Assembly (NCBI RefSeq): GCF_003347515.1
Contig: NZ_QEII01000324.1
Span: forward strand, 1 to 64,000
Direction of reading: 5' to 3'
From: Rhodoferax ferrireducens
Lineage (GTDB): Bacteria > Pseudomonadota > Gammaproteobacteria > Burkholderiales > Burkholderiaceae_C
DNA: 64,000 nucleotides
The notes beneath the pieces were generated by a model, which searched no databases, was not told the DNA's origin, and was given only the letters and a program-made list of their open reading frames with translations. How positions within the stretch are numbered: position 1 is the first letter of the stretch; each line of letters starts with the position of its first letter. Both the position numbers and the translations under genes were made by a program. Shown here piece by piece: positions 41,766-50,090 of this stretch.

Positions 41766-43238
41766 ATGAACGCCAACCACCCCCATCACCGCGCCGATCT
41801 GGCGCGCCTCGCCACCTGCGCCATGTCCGAGCGCGGCCTGCAACCCGAGTTCTCCGCCGGTGTCGCGGCGCAACTGGCGTCCATCACCGGTCCCGCCAGC
41901 GAGGCCGGCGCAGCCATGCGTGATCTCACGGAGCTGCTTTGGTGTTCCATCGACAACGACGATTCACTTGATCTGGACCAGCTCACCGCCTGTGAGGTGC
42001 TGGCGCAGGGCGCCGTCCGCTTGTGGGTGGCCATTGCCGATGTGGACGCGCTGGTCAAAAAGGGCACGCCGATTGACGACCACGCCCGTGCCAACACCAC
42101 CTCCGTCTACACCTCGGCGCGCATCTTCCCGATGCTGCCCGAGCGCCTGTCCACCGACCTGACCTCGCTCAACTTCGACGAGGAACGGTTGGCGCTGGTG
42201 ACCGAGATGGTCTTCAATGCCGATGCCTCACTGGCGGGCGCCACGGTGTACCGGGCCCGGGTGCGCAACAAGGCCAAGCTGGCTTACGACGCGGTCAGCG
42301 CCTGGATCGACGGCGAGGGCGCGTTGCCGGCCGAAGCCGCCGCCGTGCCCGGTATGGAGGCGCAACTGCGCACGCAGGATGCCGTGGCCCAGCAGCAGCG
42401 TGCGCGCCGCCATGCCGAGGGTTCGCTGGAGCTGGAAACCTTCCAGCCGCGCGCCGTGTTCGAGGGTGAGCAGGTGGTCGACATTCGCGACCAGGTGCAC
42501 AACCGCGCCCGCCAGCTGATCGAGGAAGTGATGATTGCCACCAACGGTTGCACCGCGCGTTACCTCGCGGCGCAGGGCGGCGCTTCGCTGCGGCGCGTGG
42601 TGCGTTCGCCGGATCGCTGGCTGCGCATCGCGGCGGTGGCCGAGGAATACGGCGAAACCCTGCCGGCCGAACCCGACTCCAAGGCGCTGGAAGCCTTTCT
42701 GGCCAAACGCCACCGGGCCGACCCGCTGCGCTTTCCCGACCTGTCGCTGGTCATCGTGCGGCTCATGGGCTCGGGCGAATACGTGGTGGAAACGCCCGGC
42801 GGTCCGCCGATTGGCCACTTTGGCCTGGCGGTGCGCGACTACACCCATTCCACCGCGCCGAATCGGCGCTTCCCCGATCTGATCACCTCGCGCCTGCTCA
42901 AGGCCGCGTTATTGCACAAGCGCTCGCCCTATTCAAACGCCGAACTGGGCGAGCTGGCGGCGCACTGCACGCGCCAGGAAAATTCCGCGCAAAAGGTGGA
43001 GCGCAAGATGCGCAAGTCCGAGGCGGCGCTGCTGCTTGAATCGCACGTCGGTCAAAGTTACGACGCCATCGTCACCGGCAGTACCACCGATGGCATCTGG
43101 GTCCGGATTTTCACCCCGCCCGCCGATGGCAAGCTGGTGGCGGGCGAGGGCGGCTTGAAGGTCGGTGACAAGCTCCGCGTCAAGCTCGTGGCGACCAATG
43201 TGGAGCGTGGCTTTATCGATTTCGTGACGGCGGACTGA
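41766..43238 (+). CDS. RNB-domain ribonuclease (RNase II/R family)
   Basis: A 490-residue exoribonuclease-like protein. The RNB catalytic segment is clear: WCSIDNDDSLDLDQLTACE with the metal-binding aspartates, LWVAIADVDALV, PMLPERLSTDLTSLN and FGLAVRDYTHSTAPNRRFPDLITSRLLKA. A short S1-like C-terminus follows (YDAIVTGSTTDGIWVRIFTPP). It lacks the N-terminal cold-shock domains of full RNase R, so it belongs to the compact group often annotated as RNB nucleases. Confidence 0.9.
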   Translation: MNANHPHHRADLARLATCAMSERGLQPEFSAGVAAQLASITGPASEAGAAMRDLTELLWCSIDNDDSLDLDQLTACEVLAQGAVRLWVAIADVDALVKKGTPIDDHARANTTSVYTSARIFPMLPERLSTDLTSLNFDEERLALVTEMVFNADASLAGATVYRARVRNKAKLAYDAVSAWIDGEGALPAEAAAVPGMEAQLRTQDAVAQQQRARRHAEGSLELETFQPRAVFEGEQVVDIRDQVHNRARQLIEEVMIATNGCTARYLAAQGGASLRRVVRSPDRWLRIAAVAEEYGETLPAEPDSKALEAFLAKRHRADPLRFPDLSLVIVRLMGSGEYVVETPGGPPIGHFGLAVRDYTHSTAPNRRFPDLITSRLLKAALLHKRSPYSNAELGELAAHCTRQENSAQKVERKMRKSEAALLLESHVGQSYDAIVTGSTTDGIWVRIFTPPADGKLVAGEGGLKVGDKLRVKLVATNVERGFIDFVTAD

Positions 43239-43389
43239 GCCCGACTACAGAATATCGCTAGGCCCGGCTCCAGCCATTCGCGATGCCCGGTTCCCGGCTT
43301 TCTGGTGTTTTGATTTCCTTCGTCCTTCGACAATGGCCGTCAAGGTCTGGGCGTTCCAGATCACCTTACGCATCAACAAGGATTTCGCG

Positions 43390-44535
43390 ATGGCCAAAGA
43401 ATCTACCGGGGTCAGTCTGGACGGCCAGGGCAAGCCGCTATGGCTGGCGCTGGAATTGACTTATCGCTGTCCGCTGAAATGCTCGTGGTGTAGCAATCCG
43501 CTCGATTTCGAGGACTACGCCGCGCTCGAACTGTCCACCGACGAGTGGCGCCGCGTGATGCGCGAAGCGCGCGCGCTGGGGGCGCTGCAGGTCGGCTTCA
43601 CCGGCGGCGAACCCTTGCAGCGCAGGGATCTGGAAGAACTGGTGGCGTATGCCGAGGAAATCGGCCTGTACAGCAACCTGATCACCTCCGGCATCGGTCT
43701 CAGCGAAGAACGCCTGATCGCGCTGAAACAAGCGGGACTGAAGCAGATCCAGCTGTCGATGCAATCCACCGATGCCGCGCTGACCGATGAACTGGTCGGG
43801 GCCAGGGCGCATGCGCTGAAGCTGGAAGCGGCGCGACTGATCAAGGCGCACGGCTTCCCGATGGTGTTGAACATGCCGGTCGGGCGCCAGAACATCGCCC
43901 AGGTCGGCGCGATGATCGACTATGCGGCTGGGCTCGGCGCCGAATACCTGGAGCTGGCCAATTTGCAGTATTACAACTGGGCGCTGATCAATCGCGAGGA
44001 GCTGATGCCGAGCCTGGCACAGGTGCGCGCGGCGGAAGCGGTGGTGCAGGACCGGCGTGCCCAGCTGGGCAAAAAAATGGCGATCTTCTACGTGATTCCC
44101 GACTATTACGAGGATCGCCCGAAGGCTTGCATGAACGGCTGGGGCGCGATCCATCTGACCATCGCGCCGGATGGCGTGGCGATGCCGTGCCAGGAGTCGC
44201 GCGTGATTCCTGGACTGGATTTTGTGTCGGTGCGCGATCAGCCGCTGGACTGGATCTGGCACGAGTCGCCGCTGTTCCGCAAATACCGCGGGCTGGACTG
44301 GTTGCCGGAGACCTGCCGCAGCTGCGACGAGCGCGAGAAGGATTTCGGCGGCTGCCGCTGCCAGGCTTTCCTGCTGACCGGCGATGCCGGCAATACCGAC
44401 CCGGCCTGCAGCAAATCGTCGCACCACCACCTGATCCAGGCGGCGGTGCAGGCCGCGGCGCAGCCGATCCGCTTTCACAAGCCGCTGATCAAGCGTGCCA
44501 ACGGCGTGATGTCCACCGCCTTCATGGAGAAATGA
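43390..44535 (+). CDS. pqqE: PqqE-type radical SAM peptide-modifying enzyme
   Basis: PqqE joins glutamate and tyrosine side chains of PqqA by a carbon-carbon bond, the first step of PQQ synthesis, using PqqD as peptide carrier. The 381-residue protein (ATG at 43390 with AAGGA upstream) has the radical SAM motif YRCPLKCSWCSNP, VGFTGGEPLQRRDL, and a SPASM C-terminus with cysteines in ACMNGWG, PCQESRVIPGL and CRSCDEREKDFGGCRCQAF. These are all expected cluster ligands. It leads the cassette, far from pqqA and pqqD. Confidence 0.92.
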   Translation: MAKESTGVSLDGQGKPLWLALELTYRCPLKCSWCSNPLDFEDYAALELSTDEWRRVMREARALGALQVGFTGGEPLQRRDLEELVAYAEEIGLYSNLITSGIGLSEERLIALKQAGLKQIQLSMQSTDAALTDELVGARAHALKLEAARLIKAHGFPMVLNMPVGRQNIAQVGAMIDYAAGLGAEYLELANLQYYNWALINREELMPSLAQVRAAEAVVQDRRAQLGKKMAIFYVIPDYYEDRPKACMNGWGAIHLTIAPDGVAMPCQESRVIPGLDFVSVRDQPLDWIWHESPLFRKYRGLDWLPETCRSCDEREKDFGGCRCQAFLLTGDAGNTDPACSKSSHHHLIQAAVQAAAQPIRFHKPLIKRANGVMSTAFMEK

Positions 44536-44631
44536 ATGCGCCATCCATATGACACCGCGACCGGCACCGTGCTGCTGGGTGCGCTGCTGACAGTCCTGCT
44601 GCTGGCGCTGCTGCATTTCGTGATTCTGTGA
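44536..44631 (+). CDS. 31-aa single-helix membrane peptide after pqqE
   Basis: The frame begins directly after the pqqE stop and reads MRHPYDTATG followed by a leucine-rich helix (TVLLGALLTVLLLALLHFVI) that would span the inner membrane. It ends 7 bp before the next gene. Tight packing between two same-strand genes supports expression. No family recognised; it could assist the adjacent membrane protein. Confidence 0.5.
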   Translation: MRHPYDTATGTVLLGALLTVLLLALLHFVIL

Positions 44632-44638
44632 GGTGGGC

Positions 44639-45148
44639 ATGGATGCCGCAATCTTCGATCTCTTGCTGCGCTGGCTGCACTTTCTGGCCGGGATGATCTG
44701 GGTCGGTCATAACTATTCCAGCGTGGTGCAGCGGCCGACTTATCGGCCGCTGTGCGCCGAGGATCTGAGCAACGACGACAGCCCGCGCTTCCAGGCATTG
44801 CTCCATCGCGAGCATGGGGTGTTCCGCTGGGCGTCCGTGGTGACCTGGAGCGCCGGCCTGCTGATGCTGTGGCAGCGCGGCACGCTGGGCGGCGCGCTGA
44901 GTCTGTCCGGCGCGCTGGCGCCGATCGGTATCGGCATGTATATCGGCACGCTGATGATGCTCAACGCCTGGTTCGTGCTGTGGCCGCACCAGCAGAAGGT
45001 GCTGGGGCTGGTGCCGGCCACGATCAGCGAACGGCTGCGTTGCTCGCGCATCAGCCACCTGTCGTCGCGCACCAACACCATGCTGTCGCTGCCGCTGCTG
45101 TTTTTCATGGCGGCCGGCGCCCACGGCGGCGCTTACCTGTTCAAATGA
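44639..45148 (+). CDS. PuuD-like (urate oxidase N-terminal type) membrane protein
   Basis: A 169-residue inner-membrane protein with four predicted helices. Its start (IFDLLLRWLHFLAGMIWVGHNY) closely resembles the membrane domain of PuuD-type urate hydroxylases, in which conserved histidines are candidates for heme binding; here His and Trp residues of RWLH and WVGH are retained. The C-terminal cytochrome part of PuuD is absent. ATGA overlap with the next gene shows coupling. In this cassette it may pass electrons during cofactor maturation, an inference only. Confidence 0.7.
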   Translation: MDAAIFDLLLRWLHFLAGMIWVGHNYSSVVQRPTYRPLCAEDLSNDDSPRFQALLHREHGVFRWASVVTWSAGLLMLWQRGTLGGALSLSGALAPIGIGMYIGTLMMLNAWFVLWPHQQKVLGLVPATISERLRCSRISHLSSRTNTMLSLPLLFFMAAGAHGGAYLFK

Positions 45149-46227
45149 CGAGTTATAACTTTGCTTCCGGCCCGGCCCGGCTGCCGGACGCGGTGCTGGC
45201 GCGCGCGCAGCAGGAATTGCTGCTGCGTGGCGCCGACGGCGCGTGCGCGGCCGAGCGCCCGTTCACCGGTGCCGCGTTTCGCATCACGCTGGCGCATGCC
45301 CGCCAGCGCCTGGCCGAACTGCTGGCGCTGCCGGATAACTACCGCATCCTGTTCCTGGCCGGCGGTGCAATGCACCAGTTCTCGATGGTGCCGCTCAATC
45401 TGCTGGGCGACTCGCGCCACGCCGCCTATGCGGATTCCGGTTACTGGTCGCGGCGCGCGATGGTAGAGGCAGCACGCTATGCCGAAGTGACCGTGGCGGC
45501 GCAATTCGCCGGCAGCGTGCCGCTCGCCGCGCCGCCGCTGCATGACTGGCGTCTGCCCGCCGACAGCGCGTATTGCCACATCACGCCCAATGAAACCGTC
45601 GATGGCATCGCCTACCCGGCACTGCCCGACTGCGGCAACATCCCGTTGGTGGCGGATGCGACCTCCTGCCTGCTGACGGCGCCACTGGACGTGGCGCGCT
45701 TCGGGCTGATCTACGCCGCGGCCCAGAAAAACATCGGGATCGCCGGCATGACGGTGGTGATCGTGCGCGCGGATTTGCTGGAGCGGCCGGCGCCGCAGGT
45801 GCCGACGCCGTTTTCTTACCGGATTCAGGCCGAACAGCAGAGTTGCGTCAATACCCCGCCGACCATAGCGATCCATCTGGCCGGCATGGTGTTTGACTGG
45901 ATTGCCGACAACGGCGGTCTGGCAGCGATGGGCCGGCTCAACCGCCGCAAGGCGGCGCTGCTGTATGCGGCGATCGACGCCAGCGACGGTTTTTACCGCG
46001 CACCGGTGGCGATCGGCCATCGCTCCACCAGCAATGTCCGTTTTCATCTGGCCGACGAGGCGCTGACCGAGGCATTTATTGTGGCGGCCGAAGCACGCGG
46101 CCTGAGCAATTTGCACGGCCACAGCCAGATCGGCGGGCTGCGCGCCAGCTTGTATAACGCGATGCCGGAAGCCGGCGTGGTGGCGCTAACGGCCTGCATG
46201 GCCGACTTTGTGCGGCGTTACGGATGA
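45145..46227 (+). CDS. SerC-like phosphoserine aminotransferase homologue
   Basis: A PLP-dependent aminotransferase of 360 residues with the SerC pattern: YNFASGPARLPDAVL at the start, FLAGGAMHQFSMVPLNLL, HITPNETVDGIAYP, VADATSCLLTAPLDV and the PLP-lysine segment IYAAAQKNIGIAGMTVVIV. The last residues (GLSNLHGHSQIGGLRASLYNAMP) match the family C-terminus. SerC normally makes phosphoserine or acts in pyridoxal phosphate synthesis. Its place between pqqE and pqqA is unusual and suggests either a duplicated serC or a pathway-specific role. Confidence 0.88.
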   Translation: MTSYNFASGPARLPDAVLARAQQELLLRGADGACAAERPFTGAAFRITLAHARQRLAELLALPDNYRILFLAGGAMHQFSMVPLNLLGDSRHAAYADSGYWSRRAMVEAARYAEVTVAAQFAGSVPLAAPPLHDWRLPADSAYCHITPNETVDGIAYPALPDCGNIPLVADATSCLLTAPLDVARFGLIYAAAQKNIGIAGMTVVIVRADLLERPAPQVPTPFSYRIQAEQQSCVNTPPTIAIHLAGMVFDWIADNGGLAAMGRLNRRKAALLYAAIDASDGFYRAPVAIGHRSTSNVRFHLADEALTEAFIVAAEARGLSNLHGHSQIGGLRASLYNAMPEAGVVALTACMADFVRRYG

Positions 46228-47030
46228 GCGGGATGAGCGCCTGCCGGTTGCGTCTGGGGAGCGAGCGGCCGGGCCTGGCCGGTGGAATCGACCGCGATGG
46301 CAGCCGCGCGGCTGAATTGCTGGCGGCTGGTTTTGGCAGCGTCGAGTTCGGCACCGTCACACCCGAGGCGGAGCCGGGCCGCCAGCCCGGCGTCGCCGTG
46401 TTGGCACAACGTCTTGCCGGACTGGGTCGCCCACCGGATCATCAAAACCAGGTGTTGATTGGCATCGGCCTGGGGCTGGGGCAGGGCGCTGCGTTGACGG
46501 CACTGGCCGCGCACTGGCTGGCCGGGCTGAAGGCGGCATGGCCGGTGGCCGATTACCTGAGCTTCAATTTGAGTGCCGCCGCTTACCGGCCCTTGCTGGC
46601 GCCGGAACATGCGGTGCTGCTGGCCGATGCGCTGGCCACCGTTGCCAGGGAGCGCCAACGTTTGACTGCCGACGGCCGGCGTCATGTGGCGCTGGCGCTC
46701 AAACTGCCGCTGGAGGCCCAGCCGCTGTCAACGGCGGCGCAGATGGCGCTGGCAGCGGGTTTCGATGCGGTGGTCGCGGTGCTGCCGCAGCGGCCTGAAC
46801 GGCTTGACTGGCTGCAGGCATGGGCGCGGCGCATCAACGGTGCGGCGCAACTGGTGGCGGTCGGTGGCATGCGCACTAGCGCCGACGTGCGGGCCGCGCT
46901 GGGCGCCGGTGCGAGCGGCATTCAGGTGCATAGCGTTTTCGTCGAGCAAGGCAGCGCCTGCCTGCCGCCGTTGCTGGCCGGGTTGGCGGCAGCGCATCGG
47001 GCAGGCCTCGGCGCGCATGGCGGCTCATGA
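46224..47030 (+). CDS. Dihydroorotate dehydrogenase-like flavoprotein
   Basis: The 268-residue TIM-barrel protein resembles class 2 PyrD: GLAGGIDRDGSRAAELLAAGFGSVEFGTVTPEAEPG, YLSFNLSA in place of the usual VNIS-SPNT, ALKLPLE, and the FMN phosphate site VAVGGMRTSADVRAALGAGASGIQV. It is shorter than typical PyrD (about 340) and lacks an obvious N-terminal membrane helix and a clear catalytic serine segment. It overlaps the SerC-like gene by 4 bp. It may be a specialised FMN oxidoreductase of the pqq cassette rather than a pyrimidine enzyme. Confidence 0.75.
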   Translation: MSGMSACRLRLGSERPGLAGGIDRDGSRAAELLAAGFGSVEFGTVTPEAEPGRQPGVAVLAQRLAGLGRPPDHQNQVLIGIGLGLGQGAALTALAAHWLAGLKAAWPVADYLSFNLSAAAYRPLLAPEHAVLLADALATVARERQRLTADGRRHVALALKLPLEAQPLSTAAQMALAAGFDAVVAVLPQRPERLDWLQAWARRINGAAQLVAVGGMRTSADVRAALGAGASGIQVHSVFVEQGSACLPPLLAGLAAAHRAGLGAHGGS

Positions 47031-47137
47031 TTTTCACGAGATGTTTTTGGACAAAGCGCGCTGGCGTACACCAGTCGATGAGCAAACAATCAGCTCAGGT
47101 GCAGCATGTCGCCACACCAAAATTTAGGAGATACACG

Positions 47138-47212
47138 ATGATCTGGGAAAACCCTGCCTACTGCGAAATCCGTCTCGGCTTTGAAGTGACGGCTTACGTC
47201 TACACGCGCTAA
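47138..47212 (+). CDS. pqqA: PQQ precursor peptide PqqA
   Basis: A 24-residue peptide with the family core RLGFEVTAYV: Glu16 and Tyr20, the two residues linked by PqqE, have the invariant spacing ExxxY. The start MIWENPAY resembles the MWxKPAF start of known PqqA. GGAG precedes the ATG at a good distance. It is the substrate for PqqE bound to PqqD. It lies downstream of the oxidoreductase gene and upstream of pqqD, with a strong hairpin following its stop. Confidence 0.92.
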   Translation: MIWENPAYCEIRLGFEVTAYVYTR

Positions 47213-47220
47213 ATGTATTT

Positions 47221-47252
47221 GGAAGCGGCAGGCGATTCTGATTGCCGCTTCC
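47221..47252 (+). promoter_or_regulatory. 10-bp hairpin between pqqA and pqqD
   Basis: GGAAGCGGCA and TGCCGCTTCC form a perfect stem around a 12-base loop, 8 bp after the pqqA stop. No T tract follows, so it is better read as a transcript-stabilising or attenuating element. It may keep pqqA RNA in excess over pqqD. Confidence 0.7.
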
Positions 47253-47292
47253 GCCCCTTGTGTTCCTGGCCCCGACCCTGCGAGATCGAATC

Positions 47293-47568
47293 ATGACCCT
47301 GTCTGCCAACGTCGTTCCCCGGCTCTCGTCCCACTATGTGTTTCGCTGGGAAGAAAGCCAGGCGGCCTACATCCTGCTGTATCCGGAAGGCTTGATCAAG
47401 CTGAATGGTTCAGCCGGTGAAATACTCAAGCGTTGTGATGGCCAGCGCAACGTCGCCGGCATCGTCACCGACCTGCAGACGGCATTCCCCGGCAACACCG
47501 ATGCCATCAGCCGCAGCACGCAGGCGTTCATCGACCTGGCACAGGACAAGGGCTGGCTGCAGGCTTGA
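47293..47568 (+). CDS. pqqD: PqqD peptide chaperone
   Basis: PqqD binds PqqA and presents it to PqqE. The 91-residue protein has the PqqD pattern YVFRWEESQAAYILLYPEGLIKLNGSAGEILKRCDGQRNVAGIV, including YPEG and KLN-SA. Its size is that of free-standing PqqD, not a PqqCD fusion. It ends the cassette; the next genes are convergent. No pqqB or pqqC lies on either side. Confidence 0.92.
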   Translation: MTLSANVVPRLSSHYVFRWEESQAAYILLYPEGLIKLNGSAGEILKRCDGQRNVAGIVTDLQTAFPGNTDAISRSTQAFIDLAQDKGWLQA

Positions 47569-47686
47569 TTCCATCGCAAAATCAACCGTGCACTTTGTCG
47601 ACTTCGCTTGCCGTACCTGCGTACTGTCCGCGCTTCGTCTTCGCGTTCACGATTGATTGTGCAATGGAATGGTCGGAAACCTTCGC

Positions 47687-48334
47687 TCAGGCTTCAATAA
47701 AACCGCCGCGCAGCGCGACCATGGTCATTTCGGCAGCGTTGTGCACATTGAGTTTCTGCTTGATGTGGTACAGATGGGTGCCGACGGTGCTCGGGCTGAG
47801 GTGGAAGTCAAGCGCCACCTGATTGACCGAGCGGCCCTGGGCCAGTTGCAGGAAGACCAGCAGTTCCTTGTCGGTCAGGGTGCTGGCCGGATCGGCGTCG
47901 CCGGTCAACTGCGCCAGCGCCACGGATTGCGCCAGTTCCGGGTCGATGTAACGCTGGTCGCGGCTGACCTGGTGCACCGCCTTGACCAGTTCTTCCGGCG
48001 GGCAGCGCTTGCTCAGATAGCCCATCGCACCGGCTTTCAGCGCGCGCACCGGACTGATCGCGTCGTGGTAAGCCGACAGCATCAGTACGCGCGCCGTCGG
48101 ATGGTGGCTGCGCAGGCGCACCAGCGCCGCCAGTCCGCCCATGCCGGGCATCGAGATATCCATCACCAGCACATCCGGGTGTGTCTCGTCGTAGCGGCTG
48201 AGCGCGGCCTCGCCGCTATCGGCTTCGATCACTTGGGTGGCACCGGCGCCTTCCAGCAGCAGACGAAAACCCATGCGGACAAGGGCGTGGTCGTCGGTCA
48301 GCAAAATAGTCAGGTTTTTCAGAACAGTGTTCAC
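47687..48334 (-). CDS. NarL/LuxR-type response regulator, MoxX-like
   Basis: A 215-residue regulator (GTG at 48334 with GGAG upstream) with an N-terminal receiver (ILLTDDHALVRMGFRLLLEG, VLVMDISMPGMGG, GYLSKRCPPEE) and a LuxR DNA-binding domain (LTDKELLVFLQLAQGRSVNQVALDFHLSPSTVGTHLYHIKQKL). It follows the sensor kinase by 36 bp, so the two are co-transcribed. In Paracoccus the related MoxX regulates methanol oxidation, and LuxR regulators control PQQ-alcohol dehydrogenases in Pseudomonas; here the neighbouring pqq genes suggest a similar task. Confidence 0.87.
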   Translation of the reverse strand: MNTVLKNLTILLTDDHALVRMGFRLLLEGAGATQVIEADSGEAALSRYDETHPDVLVMDISMPGMGGLAALVRLRSHHPTARVLMLSAYHDAISPVRALKAGAMGYLSKRCPPEELVKAVHQVSRDQRYIDPELAQSVALAQLTGDADPASTLTDKELLVFLQLAQGRSVNQVALDFHLSPSTVGTHLYHIKQKLNVHNAAEMTMVALRGGFIEA

Positions 48335-48370
48335 GGCAAGTGCTCCATTGAAGATAGGCAATACGTTGGT

Positions 48371-49801
48371 TTATTGAGGGAGCGCCTGCTTGGCTTGTAT
48401 CCGGTTCGCCGGCAGGCGCGCGCGCAAACACACGCCGCCGCCCGCCATGCTGGCGATCGACAGCTCACCATGCAGCGCCGCGACCCGCTCGCGCATGCCG
48501 GTCAAGCCGAAGCCGCAACCCGCCATGTCGCTGGATTTTCCGCAGAGACCGCGCCCGTTGTCGGCCAGCGTCAGTTCCAGCCACTCGCCGTCATCTTGTT
48601 GCCGGGTGTGCAGCGTCAGATGCACCTGCGCTGCGGCGGCATGGCGGACCACGTTGGTCAAGCCTTCCTGAATAATGCGCAGCACGGCCAGCGCCAGGTC
48701 GTTGCTGACCTGTATCGTCCCGGTATGCATATCGACATGCAGCGTCAGCGCCGGGTAGTGCTGTTGCCAGTGTTCCAGGTAGTGCTGTAGCGCCTGCTCC
48801 AGGTCGGTCACGACATGGCTGCCGAGCGGACGAAGGCGCTGCAGGATGTGGCGTATGCCATCCTGGATCTGGTTGGTGACGGCGATGATGCTTTGTGCGT
48901 GCCCATGCAGCGCCGGCTGGTCGGTCGTGCGCTGGACGATGGCACCGGCCAGTGCGCGCACCGCGGTGATGCCCTGCGCCAGTTCATCGTGCAGCTCCTG
49001 GGAAATGCTGCGTCGTTCTGCTTCGAGCCGGGCCTGCAGCACGCGCGACAGTTCCCGTTCGCTGTCGAGGCGAACATTGTCATTGACCGCTTCCTTCAGG
49101 CGATCCGCCATGCCGTTGAAGGCATTCGCCAATCGATTCAAGTCGTGGCTGGCGTAGACCGGCAGGCGCGTCTCGAAACGGCCCTGGCCGGTGCGTTCGA
49201 GCGCGGCCTTGATTTGATCGAGTGGATGCAATGCACGGTTCAGCGCCCAGCGGGTCGTGACGAACAGGCCAGCCAGCAGCGCACAGGCCCAGGCGGCCAT
49301 CTCAAACAAGCGATCCCAGGCATCCAGGCTGGCGCGCGAAGGATCGGGGGTGAGGATCAGGGTCAGGTTTGCGGCGCCAATGCGCCGCTGCCCAAAAACC
49401 GGTTCGGTGATTTCTGCAAACCAGGCGGGAGAGGATCGGCCCGCTTTGTAGGTCGGCTGCGGCGACAGGTACACGCGCTGGCCGCTGCTATCGATGACTT
49501 CGAGTGCATTGGCCCGGATGCGTCCGACCGACTTGATATCGGCCAGCAGGCGATTGCTGGCATCGCCAGAGGGTGCGGTGCGCACCTCGCCGGCGAGCAC
49601 GTTCAGCCATTGTTCGCAGACGCGGGTAGCGGCCTCGACCTCCTCATGGATGCTGTCGCGTGTATTGCTGAGCCACAGCCCGCCCAATACCAGTGTCAGG
49701 CTGGCCACCACCGCGGTCAGCAGCAGGCTGATGCGGGTATGCAGGCTGAGCCGCCCGCCCGCATGGGGCTGCGGCTCTGATTGAACACAGGATGCTGGCA
49801 T
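48371..49801 (-). CDS. Sensor histidine kinase, MoxY-like
   Basis: A 476-residue membrane kinase. Two helices (ISLLLTAVVASLTLVLGGLWL; AAWACALLAGLFVTTRW) flank a periplasmic LapD/MoxY-type domain (STRDSIHEEVEAATRV-like start, RRIGAANLTLILTPDPSRA). HAMP (LHPLDQIKAALERT), HisKA_3 with the acceptor in ELHDELAQGITAVRALAG, and HATPase (LTLADNGRGL, GFGLTGMRERVAALHG) follow. This is the NarX/MoxY class. It is upstream of the response-regulator gene and convergent with pqqD. The signal is probably an alcohol or its oxidation state, inferred from the family. Confidence 0.87.
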   Translation of the reverse strand: MPASCVQSEPQPHAGGRLSLHTRISLLLTAVVASLTLVLGGLWLSNTRDSIHEEVEAATRVCEQWLNVLAGEVRTAPSGDASNRLLADIKSVGRIRANALEVIDSSGQRVYLSPQPTYKAGRSSPAWFAEITEPVFGQRRIGAANLTLILTPDPSRASLDAWDRLFEMAAWACALLAGLFVTTRWALNRALHPLDQIKAALERTGQGRFETRLPVYASHDLNRLANAFNGMADRLKEAVNDNVRLDSERELSRVLQARLEAERRSISQELHDELAQGITAVRALAGAIVQRTTDQPALHGHAQSIIAVTNQIQDGIRHILQRLRPLGSHVVTDLEQALQHYLEHWQQHYPALTLHVDMHTGTIQVSNDLALAVLRIIQEGLTNVVRHAAAAQVHLTLHTRQQDDGEWLELTLADNGRGLCGKSSDMAGCGFGLTGMRERVAALHGELSIASMAGGGVCLRARLPANRIQAKQALPQ

Positions 49802-50090
49802 CGTTGGCTCTCGATTGCAGGCGCCATAGGGCGACTTTCACATGCGAAAGACAACGCAAGGACCGTACCCCGCGCCCTGCGGGCATGAATAGACCATCGC
49901 GATGGTGGTAAACCAGAAGACCATGCCGCTGTGGGGCGGCAGTTGCCGATAGAACTGCGCCACAGGCTGGAGCAGTTGATCCTTTTTGCAACAGTTGTCC
50001 TGGCGCGCTTGCAAGCCATAGCCCCTGCGATCGGTTCAGGCCCTGGATTCCGGCAGCACCACCGATGGCACCACGACTTTTCGTCTTTGA
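49802..50090. other. Intergenic region with palindrome, promoter side of the moxY-like gene
   Basis: No gene is supported. ACCATCGCGATGGT at 49893-49906 is a perfect 14-bp palindrome about 90 bp upstream of the kinase start and could be an operator. Short plus-strand frames nearby (for example from 49931) lack a ribosome binding site and recognisable motifs. Confidence 0.45.

Noticed and set aside
43438..44640. 400-codon minus-strand frame opposite pqqE
   Set aside because: Antisense of pqqE; no recognisable motif.
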